A stretch of 64,000 nt of DNA from Streptomyces celluloflavus (GCA_000720995.1 JOEL01000034.1:1-64000); one strand, 5' to 3'; numbered from the stretch's first letter, positions 52,501 to 61,007 are shown. Numbers and translations: made by a program. Notes: generated by a model not told the origin, from the letters alone.

Positions 52501-53060
52501 TGGCCCGGCCGAACCCGCACCCCGATGACCTCTCGCTCGCAGTGCACGCGATCAATGACTGGATCGTGCGTGCCCAGGAGAGCGGGGAGTTCGCGCAGTG
52601 GGTGCGTAGCGGAGCCACCGTGGCAGACGGTGCCGAAGCGGTCCGGCACAAGGCACGGTCACGGTGGTACCAGGTGCTACGGCGGAGCATGGCCTGGAGC
52701 CGACTCGGGGACGATCGAGAGCAGGTTACCTGGGACATGCTTGTGCTGATGTGGCAGGTCATCGGGCGCCTGGTGCGTGGCGGCGTACCTGCCCGGGTGG
52801 TCTTCGTGGACTCCGCCTTCACACCTCGGCAGGCTGCCACTCCGGCGCAGCCCGACACCTTCGAGACCAGCCTTCTGCACAGCGTGCGTCACGTCCTGCG
52901 GCCCTACTTCGCCGACGCGGTCAGCGTCCCGTCACACGACCAGTTCATTGTCCGGGCGCTCTACAAGCCGCTCTGGCAGATGCTAGATCGCTGCCTGGAC
53001 GAACAGAGCGGCGCTGCCCAGGCCGACACGACCATGCGAGACGTCACCGCATCGGCCTGA
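49524..53060 (+). CDS. DinG/XPD-like helicase of the pPIWI_RE system
   Basis: The 1178-residue protein starts at the ATG at 49524, inside the end of the REase-type gene. About 240 N-terminal residues form an accessory domain (likely pPIWI_RE_Z). The superfamily 2 core has Walker A GIVGAGKST (about 250), clustered cysteines around SCVLNAL, PCTRLR and SCPYWSVCPRH that resemble the DinG/XPD Fe-S site, Walker B IVDEADRV (about 450), and motif VI VIGRLVRGG (about 1078). It should unwind duplexes or R-loops with ATP. Two TTA codons (49782 and 51990) would make full translation depend on the bldA tRNA in Streptomyces. Confidence 0.83.
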   Translation: MRSLARGLHDVIAQLRQFEPGVGEAAYESLCQVEVGLRLQERLMRESPAAHAWVLFSGYPFAQASGVSLPPDSEAVLRAGRYSMWTLRRRRAWREALDRYQGFNRALRGFDVPDPDRPALRRELSVADDRWDTYDELLRVAPPLAVARLKVAGPGPHAFPVSRTMAEVDLPSVPHAPLIRHDMDALPLGQGERLTFSLEELKETAVRMDAVHYRDWAGRLGKLVLSVKADHGFRDAQTFTVDRIQHLLGIVGAGKSTLRDIIAVHLATGRQKKRVTVVVGDVTEVLKLVKLYNVYTDGAAAPIVGANSRERHAQRLHRRLAGQGEHRLLAHQDQAFDHLGTSCVLNALRGGAARGETLAFGEAPCTRLRSGASRPREAAGRHPVSRWQKQRVSCPYWSVCPRHHTSRALVGADIWVATPAALVDASPPQAQNGERIRYLELACRRSDLVIVDEADRVQMQWDENFAPAVPLAGGDEDGFIDKLSGHKIRELAVGGRVQLSDRDVENFTAALNTAQAATDRLYAMLVADHKLRIWVRTGYFSAWTLQLGLLDERYELPEDDEPADRCRDGADETCRVERATLWNKLDAFRDNPFGDRFRFTKEDFGDLTRLLNEILHTSNPDNTRRRVAHVMDEVFRLEPFMERKQQEYEQEYAAWQEKREQWERSKGAGRRGKEPQPPQTPERWRTEFAQRFEFTLLLCALEPKLALINAMWPRVEAALNLGFNTMYSRPVDYGPMVPEAPMGNVIGFQFHVKGQDEGGVRSGELTFFRCSGVGRELLRQLPDLARADDRPGAHVLLMSGSSWAGLSSRYHIAVEVGVIIEPLPEVTRRIAEESLMRFEFIEDGGAPMQVSGTDPDDRPDKLRRIATVLGASVEEEDEGGPLERELMDLQDGRDQILLLVGSYEEARIVADTLHNLNMRWKGRVLRLVSDDEDIEDDDYGDDGHHARVLRRGDVEHLKDCGADILVAPLLAIERGYNILNDNDEAAIGTVYFLARPNPHPDDLSLAVHAINDWIVRAQESGEFAQWVRSGATVADGAEAVRHKARSRWYQVLRRSMAWSRLGDDREQVTWDMLVLMWQVIGRLVRGGVPARVVFVDSAFTPRQAATPAQPDTFETSLLHSVRHVLRPYFADAVSVPSHDQFIVRALYKPLWQMLDRCLDEQSGAAQADTTMRDVTASA

Positions 53061-53079
53061 ACTGACAAGGAGCAGCACC

Positions 53080-55800
53080 ATGTATGGCACGATCCGTACC
53101 GCCGCCTACGAACCCGACCCCGCGCACGGGGCCCTGCTGGAGCCCCTGCACGTCATGCGGCTCGGCGAAGAGCTGCGCACGGCACTCACCGACCTGTACG
53201 ACCGGACTCGCAGGCAGAGTGACCAACCGTCGCGGCTGCCGGTACGCCAGCTCAATTCCCTCCTGCGGGCCATGGCTCCTGGGGTCGTGGCCACCGCACG
53301 CAACGCTGGCGCTTCGGCTGACAGCGCCTGGCTGTACGGCCGCGAACCGGTGCCTGTGGAGGTCGTCGGCCCGCTGGTCGGCACCTGGGCGGCCGGCCTG
53401 CTGCGCGGACGCGAGGATGACGAGACCGAGGACGACGACACCAGGGACCCGGAGTTGGAGGACCGGCTACTCGAACGCCTGGACGCCATCGTGGCGAACC
53501 TCCCGTCCTGGGAGAGCGAACCGGTCGACCTCACCGAAACCTCCGTATCGTCCGGCGGTACTGCCGAACCCGCCCGACGGCTGTTCAGCCTGCTGCCGGA
53601 GTGGGTCGCCCACCGTCTTGCCGCCCGGCCATTCCGAGCCCTGGGGCCGGATATCCACTTCCGTGTGGTCAGCCGCGAGAGCGGCGCCGAACTGGTCTCC
53701 TGGCCGCCGCAGGCATATGAGCACAAGAAGCGCACCTGGTACTACTCGGCCTTGATCGCCATCACTGTGCACACCGTGCCGTTCGCCCAACGCTTCCGCG
53801 TCCATGTCTCTACGAGCATCCGCCGGTGGGCCACCCGCTTGGACATTCAGCCCAGGGAACTGCGCGGCACGACCGTGCTGCTGGACGTGCCGCTGCCATG
53901 GCCCGACGGTCCGGATCGCGCACCCCGGCTGGTGGAGAACACCCTCGCCTTCGACCGCAGCCGAGGACGAGTGGCATGGCGTCGCCACAGCCCGGCCATC
54001 CTCCTGCCTGACCTGGATATCGTGCGCCGATACCCCGAGCCCGCGGATCTGTTCTCCACGCCGGAGAAGTGGCTCAAGGGACGCAAGGGCATCGCCGCGG
54101 GCATCGTCTACAGCCCGGTCCTCGGCCCGCATAGCGTGGCCTCCGGTGTGATGCCCAAGGAGCGGTCACTGCTCGATGCCTGGGTCGAGGAGGGACTGCG
54201 GCCGATGCTGCGCCGCGTACCCGACTTGAGCCGGGTAACGAGGAGGAACACTCCCTCACTGCAGCCCCGTTCGGCTCCGGCCGGCCAGGCAGACACCCGG
54301 GAAGCGGTTCTGGCCCTCAGCCGCCGTTCCGCGCTGGCCCGCGTGCTGAACGGCGCCCCGCTTGATGTCGACCTCCGCTGGCAGAGCCCCGAGACCAGGG
54401 AGGGACTGCTGGCGGAGCTGCCCGCACTAATCGGGCTGCCGCCGGGACGGCCGGTCGACGGCGCCGAGGATACCTGGCGTTGGCAGGCGGACGGCGTCGA
54501 CATCCGTGTCCGAGTCCGCCCCGCCGGATCGCTGGCCGCCGCCCTTGAAATTTCGGGTGACCGCAGGCGCCCCTTTGCCCTCCGGCTGGCCGACACCGTC
54601 AGCCACAGGTGCGCACTCGTCGCCGAGCGCATCGCACAGCCCGAGGAGGCGCTGGGGCTCGCGATTATCGAAATCGGTGGAAAGGAGCGTTTCAACGTCG
54701 TCCCAGGCTCTGATCCCAAGCACGCTCTGCGCATCGCCTGCGCCCGGCAGGGGAGGTTGAGCCAATTCGTGAGCCTGCCACAGGAGGCAGAAGACACACT
54801 CGCCCACCGCGCGCGCTGGACATGGCTGGATGCCTTCCGGCAACTCGGTGCCATCTCCCCACCCGCCCACCGTGTGGGTGAGGGAATCCCGGGTGACTTG
54901 CAGTACGTGGCCCTCTGGCTGGTGCGCCACACCAGGAAGGGGCCCACCCGCTGCCCCGTGCGGCGTCTGGTCGCAGTACGCGTCCGTCCAGACGAGGGCT
55001 CCGTCGACGGCTGGGACCCCGGCCGCGCCGAATGGGTGCCCTACCCTCGTCTGCTGCGCTCGCTGGCCGCGGGCGGCGCAACAGGGGACGGAGTCGCCGG
55101 GGCACTGGGAGCCCCGAGCAGGAAAGGCCATAGCTTTGGGGCGGCGCCAGAGCAACATTGGCAGAAAGAGGCCGAACGGCAGATCAGGACGCTGCTTTAC
55201 CAGTTGCGTGACCGGCCGACGCTGCTGCTGGCAGATACAGGCAACATGCGTCAGTGCTGGCCTCGGCTACGCAACGGATCTCTGGTGAAGGACATGTTGG
55301 GCTTCGGCGATGGTCCGGATCAGCGGCTCTCCGTCTACGGGCCCGATCTGCGGGTGATCCTTGTCCGGGACGGCAATGGGCGCAACGAGGTACCCGAGTG
55401 GTACGCGCACGACGGCAACGGCAAGGTCGGCTTTACCAAGGGTGTCTGGGGACCATCCGATCCGGACAACCGCGTTTTCGGCAGCACAGCAGATGTCCCG
55501 CACACAGCCACCCTGCCGAAGGGGCTCATGAAGCTGGTTCCCACCGAGTTGGGCAGGGCGGCTCCTCGAAAGACCGCCTGGAACCCGGTGTGCCTGGAGC
55601 TGACCGCGCTTGGCTGCCTCTCGGAGAAGACACTGGCGGACGCCGGGCGGGAAGGCGATCGAGCCGATCTGCCGGCCGAATGGGCCACCCTTGCGCACCA
55701 ACTCCGCTTCCACGACGACTATCCGCCGCTGGCTCGTCCGCTTCCCCTGCACCTTGCCCGGCTGGCTGGTGAATACGTACTGCCACTTGCCGCTCCTTGA
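53080..55800 (+). CDS. pPIWI_RE protein (PIWI/RNase H-fold defence protein)
   Basis: The 906-residue protein starts at an ATG behind AAGGAG, 19 bases after the helicase. It fits pPIWI_RE proteins: a long N-terminal region (pPIWI_RE_X-like; WYYSALIAITVHTVPFAQRF, LDIQPRELRGTTVLLDV) and a C-terminal PIWI RNase H-like domain of about 400 residues with LLLADTGNMRQCWPRLRNGS, the central AWNPVCLELTALGC and a closing PLPLHLARLAGEYVLPL. Such proteins are proposed to bind RNA-DNA hybrids of invading replicons together with the linked helicase and nuclease. I cannot confirm from sequence alone that all acidic active-site residues are present. It is the last gene of the operon. Confidence 0.85.
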   Translation: MYGTIRTAAYEPDPAHGALLEPLHVMRLGEELRTALTDLYDRTRRQSDQPSRLPVRQLNSLLRAMAPGVVATARNAGASADSAWLYGREPVPVEVVGPLVGTWAAGLLRGREDDETEDDDTRDPELEDRLLERLDAIVANLPSWESEPVDLTETSVSSGGTAEPARRLFSLLPEWVAHRLAARPFRALGPDIHFRVVSRESGAELVSWPPQAYEHKKRTWYYSALIAITVHTVPFAQRFRVHVSTSIRRWATRLDIQPRELRGTTVLLDVPLPWPDGPDRAPRLVENTLAFDRSRGRVAWRRHSPAILLPDLDIVRRYPEPADLFSTPEKWLKGRKGIAAGIVYSPVLGPHSVASGVMPKERSLLDAWVEEGLRPMLRRVPDLSRVTRRNTPSLQPRSAPAGQADTREAVLALSRRSALARVLNGAPLDVDLRWQSPETREGLLAELPALIGLPPGRPVDGAEDTWRWQADGVDIRVRVRPAGSLAAALEISGDRRRPFALRLADTVSHRCALVAERIAQPEEALGLAIIEIGGKERFNVVPGSDPKHALRIACARQGRLSQFVSLPQEAEDTLAHRARWTWLDAFRQLGAISPPAHRVGEGIPGDLQYVALWLVRHTRKGPTRCPVRRLVAVRVRPDEGSVDGWDPGRAEWVPYPRLLRSLAAGGATGDGVAGALGAPSRKGHSFGAAPEQHWQKEAERQIRTLLYQLRDRPTLLLADTGNMRQCWPRLRNGSLVKDMLGFGDGPDQRLSVYGPDLRVILVRDGNGRNEVPEWYAHDGNGKVGFTKGVWGPSDPDNRVFGSTADVPHTATLPKGLMKLVPTELGRAAPRKTAWNPVCLELTALGCLSEKTLADAGREGDRADLPAEWATLAHQLRFHDDYPPLARPLPLHLARLAGEYVLPLAAP

Positions 55801-56476
55801 CACTCCTGGTCGCGTGGCGAATCGGTACTGCCTCGGGATGGCCTTGAGAGGGTTCCTTGAGGGCATCGGCACGCGACGTTGCGCCGGCGCAGGGTGGCGT
55901 TTGCTCGTCGCCCGTATGACGGTCTCGCGTAGCTTGAGCGAGAGGAGCGGTTCGACGATGCGGCTCCTGGCGGGGCGCCTGACGCAATATCGCCCCTGTT
56001 GAACGCTGCAGCCCGAACGTGAGGTGACGAAACGCGAGGGCCGCTACCTCGACTATGAGGTAGTGGCCCTCGCAACATTCTTGACATCAAGTCAGGGAAG
56101 TGGCCGGACGGCGTACACCAGGTGCACAAGGGGGCGGAAGCAAGCGGTGGCAGTGGGAATTACCGAGAAGAGTCTCCGCAGCTCACAGGCCGTTTGCAGG
56201 GATTTCGTCCAGGTCACCCGACCTCACCCCTTAAATGTCGAAGAAGAGACCATCCAGCCCCATAACCAGCCACGCTGGACGCCCGCGCGCCGCTGACCTG
56301 GCGCAGATGACCTTTCGGCTGTTTCACGTTCGTGCCCGTTGAGGTAGCCGGAAGTTCCAGAAAAGTCCCGGGGGACTCCCACTGCCGGCGGCCAATGAGC
56401 TTTTCCATCCTGTTGGAGGTCCCGGGGCTGGTGTGGGGCGAGGGCGGGGTGTTCGGGCTGGTCGAGGATGTGATCG
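55801..56476. other. gene-free right edge of the defence island
   Basis: These 676 bases hold one strong terminator (56034-56073) and no convincing gene. Several short frames, such as one starting at 56024 on the forward strand and one at about 56412 on the reverse, lack ribosome-binding sites or known motifs. The sequence is less GC-rich than the surroundings and may be debris from insertion or deletion. Confidence 0.45.
56034..56073 (+). terminator. 17-bp hairpin terminator of the defence operon
   Basis: GCGAGGGCCGCTACCTC (56034-56050) pairs with GAGGTAGTGGCCCTCGC (56057-56073) with one G-T pair and a six-base loop. It is 230 bases downstream of the pPIWI_RE stop. It is related in sequence to the hairpin at 41108-41150. 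Confidence 0.75.
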
Positions 56477-56818
56477 TTAGCAGGAGATCGTTTGCCGCGC
56501 GAAGCAGCCCGGCCCGCGCAGCACTCCGTCGCGGGAGGAATACGGGTGTGTCTTCAGCGATCCGGTGGGCTACACCGTGTCGTGGTGTCCGAGCAGCAGC
56601 ACACGCGGTGCCTCGCCGAACCGCCACCTCAGGTGCGTGCACCCCTAGATCACCACGCGATCCGGTTCCGTGTCCAGCAGCCTGTGTCCCAGTGCCGCCA
56701 CGACGTCTGCGCTGCGGGCGGCGGCTTCGTGATCGGACGACGGCGGCTCGCACCGCACCAGGGTTTCGATGTCCGCGATGAGGGCCTCCACCGCCACCTC
56801 GGCGCGCGTCGCCGTCAT
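56477..56818 (-). pseudogene. truncated M20-family (glutamate-carboxypeptidase-like) peptidase
   Basis: The reverse frame opens with an ATG overlapping the amidohydrolase stop (ATGA) and has a normal M20 N-terminus: VEALIADIETLVRCEPPSSD, then ADVVAALGHRLL. A TAG at 56645 interrupts it, then GCTHLRWRFGEAPRVLLLGH and HDTV continue in the same frame (the GHHDTV metal-ligand motif), a second TAG replaces the Trp codon expected after it, and PTGSLKTHPYSSRDGVLRG, PGCF follows. Similarity stops near 56500 and the frame closes at 56477. About two thirds of the gene is missing. It was the second gene of an operon with the amidohydrolase. Confidence 0.75.
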
Positions 56819-58290
56819 CGTGGCTCACCTCGCAGCGGCTGTCCGGGTAGCGCGTCGACCTGCAACTCCCCTGCACTGACCACCGGGACACCACCGACAA
56901 ACAGGTGCCGCACGCCCACAGACGGCCGCGTGGGGCCGAAGTAGGTCGCGCAATCGGTGATCGCCACGGGGTCGAGTACGACGATGTCGGCGTCCGCGCC
57001 GACCCCGAGGTGTCCTTTCGCCCGAGCGCCCGGCGCCACCTCGTCGAGGACCCGCGCCGGCAGGTGGGCACACCGCCGGAACGCCTCCGGCCAGTCCCAG
57101 GCACCGCTCTCCCGCACCATCACGCGCAGCGTCTTGGTGAAGGTTCCCGCGGTGCGCGGGTGCGTCGTTCCCCCGGGCGGCAGTGGCCACTCGGTGCTGT
57201 CGTTGCTGCCGTCGGGCCAGATGACGGGCATCGCGTCACTGGCGACAATCGCGTCCGGGAAGGCCAGCGCCTGGTGCAGCATCGCGAGCTCGCGCGGGTT
57301 GCCCTCGTCGAGGAACTCCAGGATGCAGGGCGCCCCGGGGTCGCTGTTCCGCAACTGCCGCAGGCGCCCCTCGTCGGCGATGCGCTCCCCCGATTCGAGC
57401 ATCACGACACTCGACGGGGACAGGCCCTTCATCCGCAGGTGTTCGGCGTCGAGGAAGGCCGCTCCGATCGCCGTGCTGCCGGCCCCGTACGGGTATGCCT
57501 CGACCGTCACCCGGGATCCCGACCGCCGTGAACCGTCCAACGCGCCGAGTACCCGGTCGATGTGGTGGCCCGAAGTGCTGTTGACGTGGCAGTGGTGCAT
57601 CGCTGCGCCGGTCTCGGCCGCGGCGATGACAATCTCCTCGGAGCCGTCTGCGGGAGTTCCGGGATCCACCTCGACCAGCTCGCGGACGTGGGTGTACGTC
57701 GGCACGCCGGCCTTCGCGGCAAGCCGGGCGACAGCAAGGAACTCGGCAGGCTCACTGTGCGGCGCGTACCCGAGGAGGACTCCGATGCCGAGCGCTCCGG
57801 CGCTCAGCTCACCCTCGATCAGGGCCAGCCACTCGGCGAGTTCACGATCGGTGGAGGAGCGCTGCCATGCGCGGTTTCCCAGCACCGCGAGGCCGCTCCC
57901 GATCTGTGCGTCGGGCTGGATGCCGGCGAGCACCTGGGCCCGGGCACCACCCCACGAGGCGGAGAAGCCGTAGTGCAGCGGGCGTCCGTCCGCGGCGGCC
58001 TCGGCGTACGCACGTCCGATGGGCATGAGGCCCGCTTCCAGGTCGAGGGCCGTCGTCACGCCGTCCATGGCCTGCAGCCGCTGCCCCGCGATGGAGTGCA
58101 CGTGGCTGTGCAGGTCGACGAACCCCGGACCGACGACCAAACCCGTGACGTCGACGACCGCGCATCCCGGTGGCGCGTCGAGCCCTGCGGCGACGGCGCT
58201 GACCACGCCGTCGGACATGAGGACGTCGGCGATGCCGTCGAACCCTGTTCCCGGATCAATGACACGGCCGCCACGCAAAAGTGTCTGCAT
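56815..58290 (-). CDS. N-acyl-D-amino-acid deacylase-type amidohydrolase
   Basis: The 491-residue enzyme is taken from the ATG at 58290, behind GAGGAG. It follows the amidohydrolase plan: a small beta-sandwich strand MQTLLRGGRVIDPGTGF, the metal-binding GPGFVDLHSHVHS, further His in THVRELVEVDPG and MHHCHVNSTSGHH, an Asp in IVASDAMPVIWPDG, and the C-terminal KGHLGVGADADIVVLDP typical of D-aminoacylases and dihydroorotase relatives. It probably hydrolyses N-acyl amino acids or a related cyclic amide. The adjacent M20 peptidase, now broken, would have acted on similar compounds. Confidence 0.83.
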   Translation of the reverse strand: MQTLLRGGRVIDPGTGFDGIADVLMSDGVVSAVAAGLDAPPGCAVVDVTGLVVGPGFVDLHSHVHSIAGQRLQAMDGVTTALDLEAGLMPIGRAYAEAAADGRPLHYGFSASWGGARAQVLAGIQPDAQIGSGLAVLGNRAWQRSSTDRELAEWLALIEGELSAGALGIGVLLGYAPHSEPAEFLAVARLAAKAGVPTYTHVRELVEVDPGTPADGSEEIVIAAAETGAAMHHCHVNSTSGHHIDRVLGALDGSRRSGSRVTVEAYPYGAGSTAIGAAFLDAEHLRMKGLSPSSVVMLESGERIADEGRLRQLRNSDPGAPCILEFLDEGNPRELAMLHQALAFPDAIVASDAMPVIWPDGSNDSTEWPLPPGGTTHPRTAGTFTKTLRVMVRESGAWDWPEAFRRCAHLPARVLDEVAPGARAKGHLGVGADADIVVLDPVAITDCATYFGPTRPSVGVRHLFVGGVPVVSAGELQVDALPGQPLRGEPR

Positions 58291-58578
58291 GCTTTCGTCT
58301 CCTCGTCGAGGACGCACTGGAGCACCTGCTGGCCTCCGGTGCGACCCTACGAGGGAGATCAGGCACCGCTGTTGGTCCAGGCCGACGAATCTGTGACGGC
58401 CTCTTCATGCACCCCGACGAACCCGGCACGAAGTACCGCTTCTTCTCCGGGCCGGACATGCCCGGGACGACCGAGTAGCGCAGGATACCGGGACGATGCG
58501 CCCGGCATCTTGCCCTGTCGGAACGGCTACTGGCGCCCGGCCGCCGCTTCGGTGGGATGACTGCGGAGCAGCGCACGC

Positions 58579-58827
58579 GTGGCAGACCGGTGGCAGCGAT
58601 GCGAGGAGGGTGGCGCCGAGGCGCTGACGGGGCGGGAGGAGGAGGTGCTGCGGTTGATGGCCACCGGCCTGTCCAACCCGGAGATCGCCGAGTCGCTCAC
58701 GGTGAGCCCGGAGACGGTGGAGACACGCGTCAGGAACGTGCTGACCAAGCTCGGCGCGCGGAACCGGACCCACGCGGTGGTGATCGCGTACGAAACCGGC
58801 CTGGTCGTGCCCGGAGTCGCGGGCTGA
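58579..58827 (+). pseudogene. stranded LuxR-type HTH fragment of a response regulator
   Basis: The frame gives about 82 residues, of which residues 15-78 are a complete LuxR/NarL helix-turn-helix ([40 protein letters not shown]). No receiver domain precedes it; upstream sequence (58291-58578) carries only short frames, including a 65-residue one ending at 58478 with no known motif. It is similar to the C-terminus of the intact NarL protein at 59062 and is probably the remains of another response regulator, although a stand-alone HTH protein cannot be excluded. Confidence 0.5.
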
Positions 58828-59061
58828 CGCGACATCAGATGGCCTGACCCGGCCCGCCTGTGCCGCTGAACCAGCGTCCGGGGCAGTCCACGCTCTGGAC
58901 GCCTCCCCGCCCCGGGGCAGGCCCGGCCAGGGGAACTCGGGGTGTTACCCGCCCTCGCGGCGGGACAAGCCGGCCGCGTAGGAGTTTCGGGAGGCCCTGC
59001 CGATGGCCCGGCCCTCCTCGACACCACCCTGTGCAAGCAGTGAGCGCACCGGCCGTCCCGG

Positions 59062-59784
59062 CTATGCGGTGTTTCCGTCGCCGCGCGGGTTGCCGGTTGC
59101 CGCGCGGGCGGTGACCAGCCCCGATTCGTAGGCCGCGATGACCGCCTGGGCGCGGTCACGGACGTCGAGCTTGCCGAAGATGCTGGTGATGTGGTTCTTG
59201 ACCGTGGAGACGCTGATGTGCAGGTCGTGGGCGATCCCGGCGTTGTCGAGACCGGTGGCCATCAGGCGCCACACCTCGACCTCCCGGGGGGTGAGTTCGC
59301 CCAGGTCGGTGGGGAGTGGCTGCGACGCGCCGTGAGGGGCCCGTACGTAGGTGGAGATCAGCCGGGTGAGCAGACGCGGCGCGACGACGGCCTCGCCCGC
59401 GTGGACGGTGCGGATCGCCGCGCTCAGGTCCTCCGGCGAGCTGTCCTTGGGCAGGAACCCGCAGGCTCCGGCGCGCAGGGCACCCACGACGTACTCGTCC
59501 ATGTCGAAGGTGCTGAGGGCCAGGACCCGGCAGCCGGGCACGGTGGCGGCGAGTTCCCCGGTCGCGCCGACACCGTCGAGGACGGGCATCCGGATGTCCA
59601 TCACCACGACGTCGGGGCGCAGCCGGCGGGCGAGGGCGACGGCCTGCGCGCCGTCCTCGGCCTCTCCCACGACCTCGAAGGACGGGTCGGGGGAGAGGAT
59701 CAGCGACAGGCCGCGCCGGACCAGCGGCTGGTCGTCCGCGATCAGCACTCTGATCCTCGGTGTGTTCGGCCGGGTCCCGGTCAT
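59062..59784 (-). CDS. NarL/FixJ-family response regulator
   Basis: A 240-residue regulator. The receiver domain has the acidic pair in RVLIADDQPLVRRGL, the phospho-acceptor Asp in DVVVMDIRMPVLDG (about residue 62), Ser/Thr in VLALSTFDMDEY and Lys in GFLPKDSSPEDL. The LuxR HTH is LTPREVEVWRLMATGLDNAG, then IAHDLHISVSTVKNHITSIF. Its ATG overlaps the kinase stop (ATGA), so the two form a two-component system. Probable target: the 42-bp palindrome in front of the MMPL gene and its own operon. Confidence 0.92.
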   Translation of the reverse strand: MTGTRPNTPRIRVLIADDQPLVRRGLSLILSPDPSFEVVGEAEDGAQAVALARRLRPDVVVMDIRMPVLDGVGATGELAATVPGCRVLALSTFDMDEYVVGALRAGACGFLPKDSSPEDLSAAIRTVHAGEAVVAPRLLTRLISTYVRAPHGASQPLPTDLGELTPREVEVWRLMATGLDNAGIAHDLHISVSTVKNHITSIFGKLDVRDRAQAVIAAYESGLVTARAATGNPRGDGNTA

Positions 59785-61007
59785 CGGTGTGCCCCCTCGT
59801 GCTGGACGGCTGCTTCGGCGGCCTCGTCCGTGGTCAGCGGCAGGTCGGCCACCACCGCGAACCCACCGTCGGGCTGCGGGCCGACGGCGAGGGTGCCACC
59901 GTGCAGGGCGACGCGCTCGCGCATGCCGATCAGGCCGTAACCGCCCGAGCCCACCGACGACGCGCCCTCCTGCGGCGGTGTGCTCCCACCGTCGTCCCGC
60001 ACTTCGACGGTGACCCGGTCCTGGCGATACGTCAGCCGTACGGACGCGCGGGCGGGCCCCGCGTACTTGCGGGCGTTGGTGAGGGCTTCCTGGGTGATCC
60101 TGAACACCGTGAGGCCGACGGTCGGCGGCAGCGGGCGCTGCGGCCCGTGGACGCTGAACTCGGTCGGCAGTCCGGCAAGGCGGGATTCGGCCACCAGACG
60201 GTCGAGGTCGTCGACGCCCGGCTGGGGCTGCGACGGCGCGGACTCCGGTTCGTCACCGGCCCGCAGCACATCGAGGAGCTGGCGCATCTCGCGCAGGGCG
60301 AGCCGCCCGGAGGATTCCAGGGTGACCAGGGCGTCCCGGGCCACCTCCGGTCGGGCGAGGTTGGCACGGGCTCCGCCGGCCATCAGCTGCATGGTGGTGA
60401 TGTGGTGGGCCACGATGTCGTGCAGCTCCCGTGCGATGCGGCGGCGTTCGTCGGCCACCGCACGGTCGGCGAGAAGTCTGCGGTTCGCCGCCACCTCCCG
60501 CTGCCAGCGGTTGACCGCCATGGCGGTGCCGACGACGATCAGGGCGGAGAGGGGCGTGACAGCGGCGTCCTGCCAGGGCGGGATCCGGCCGTGGCTCTGG
60601 CTCAGCAACGTCAGCGACACCGTCGCGACGGCCGCGACCGCTGTCACCCGGCCGGTGCAGGCCCTGGCGACCGAGTACAGGGCGACCAGCAGGACGGCAC
60701 CGAAGTGTCTGGGCAGCGGCGCGGTCAGGGTGGCTGTCGTATCGAGTGCCAGTACGGCAGCGAGCGCCACCACCGGGTGGCTGCGCCGGACGAGCAGCGG
60801 CAGGGCTGCCAGCGCGACGAGGAGGAACCCGGCCACGCTCACGGCGTATCGGCCGTCGGGATCGTCGAAGAACACGTAGCTGAGCAGGTTCATCGCGCAG
60901 GCCCCGCCGGTCACGAGTGCATCGTTGCGGGACCACGGCGGCCCGGTGCTGTCGATGCGCAGCGGCTCCCGGGCATCGCCGGGCCCGATGGGTCGGCGCC
61001 TGCGCAT
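59781..61007 (-). CDS. HisKA_3-type sensor histidine kinase
   Basis: The 408-residue kinase is taken from the ATG at 61007 (GGGAG upstream). The N-terminal half has five or so membrane spans with short loops (ALVTGGACAMNLLSYVF, VAGFLLVALAALPLLV, VVALAAVLALDTTATL). The dimerisation/phospho-acceptor box is DERRRIARELHDIVAHHITT with the His near residue 216. The HATPase domain has EALTNARKYAGPA (N box) and GGYGLIGMRERVALHGG (G box). The signal is unknown, but with few extracellular residues it probably senses the membrane state. It is divergent from the MMPL gene. Confidence 0.9.
   Translation of the reverse strand: MRRRRPIGPGDAREPLRIDSTGPPWSRNDALVTGGACAMNLLSYVFFDDPDGRYAVSVAGFLLVALAALPLLVRRSHPVVALAAVLALDTTATLTAPLPRHFGAVLLVALYSVARACTGRVTAVAAVATVSLTLLSQSHGRIPPWQDAAVTPLSALIVVGTAMAVNRWQREVAANRRLLADRAVADERRRIARELHDIVAHHITTMQLMAGGARANLARPEVARDALVTLESSGRLALREMRQLLDVLRAGDEPESAPSQPQPGVDDLDRLVAESRLAGLPTEFSVHGPQRPLPPTVGLTVFRITQEALTNARKYAGPARASVRLTYRQDRVTVEVRDDGGSTPPQEGASSVGSGGYGLIGMRERVALHGGTLAVGPQPDGGFAVVADLPLTTDEAAEAAVQHEGAHR

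Noticed and set aside
56024..56296. 90-codon forward frame overlapping the right terminator
   Set aside because: It begins inside sequence that forms the operon terminator and shows no known motif.
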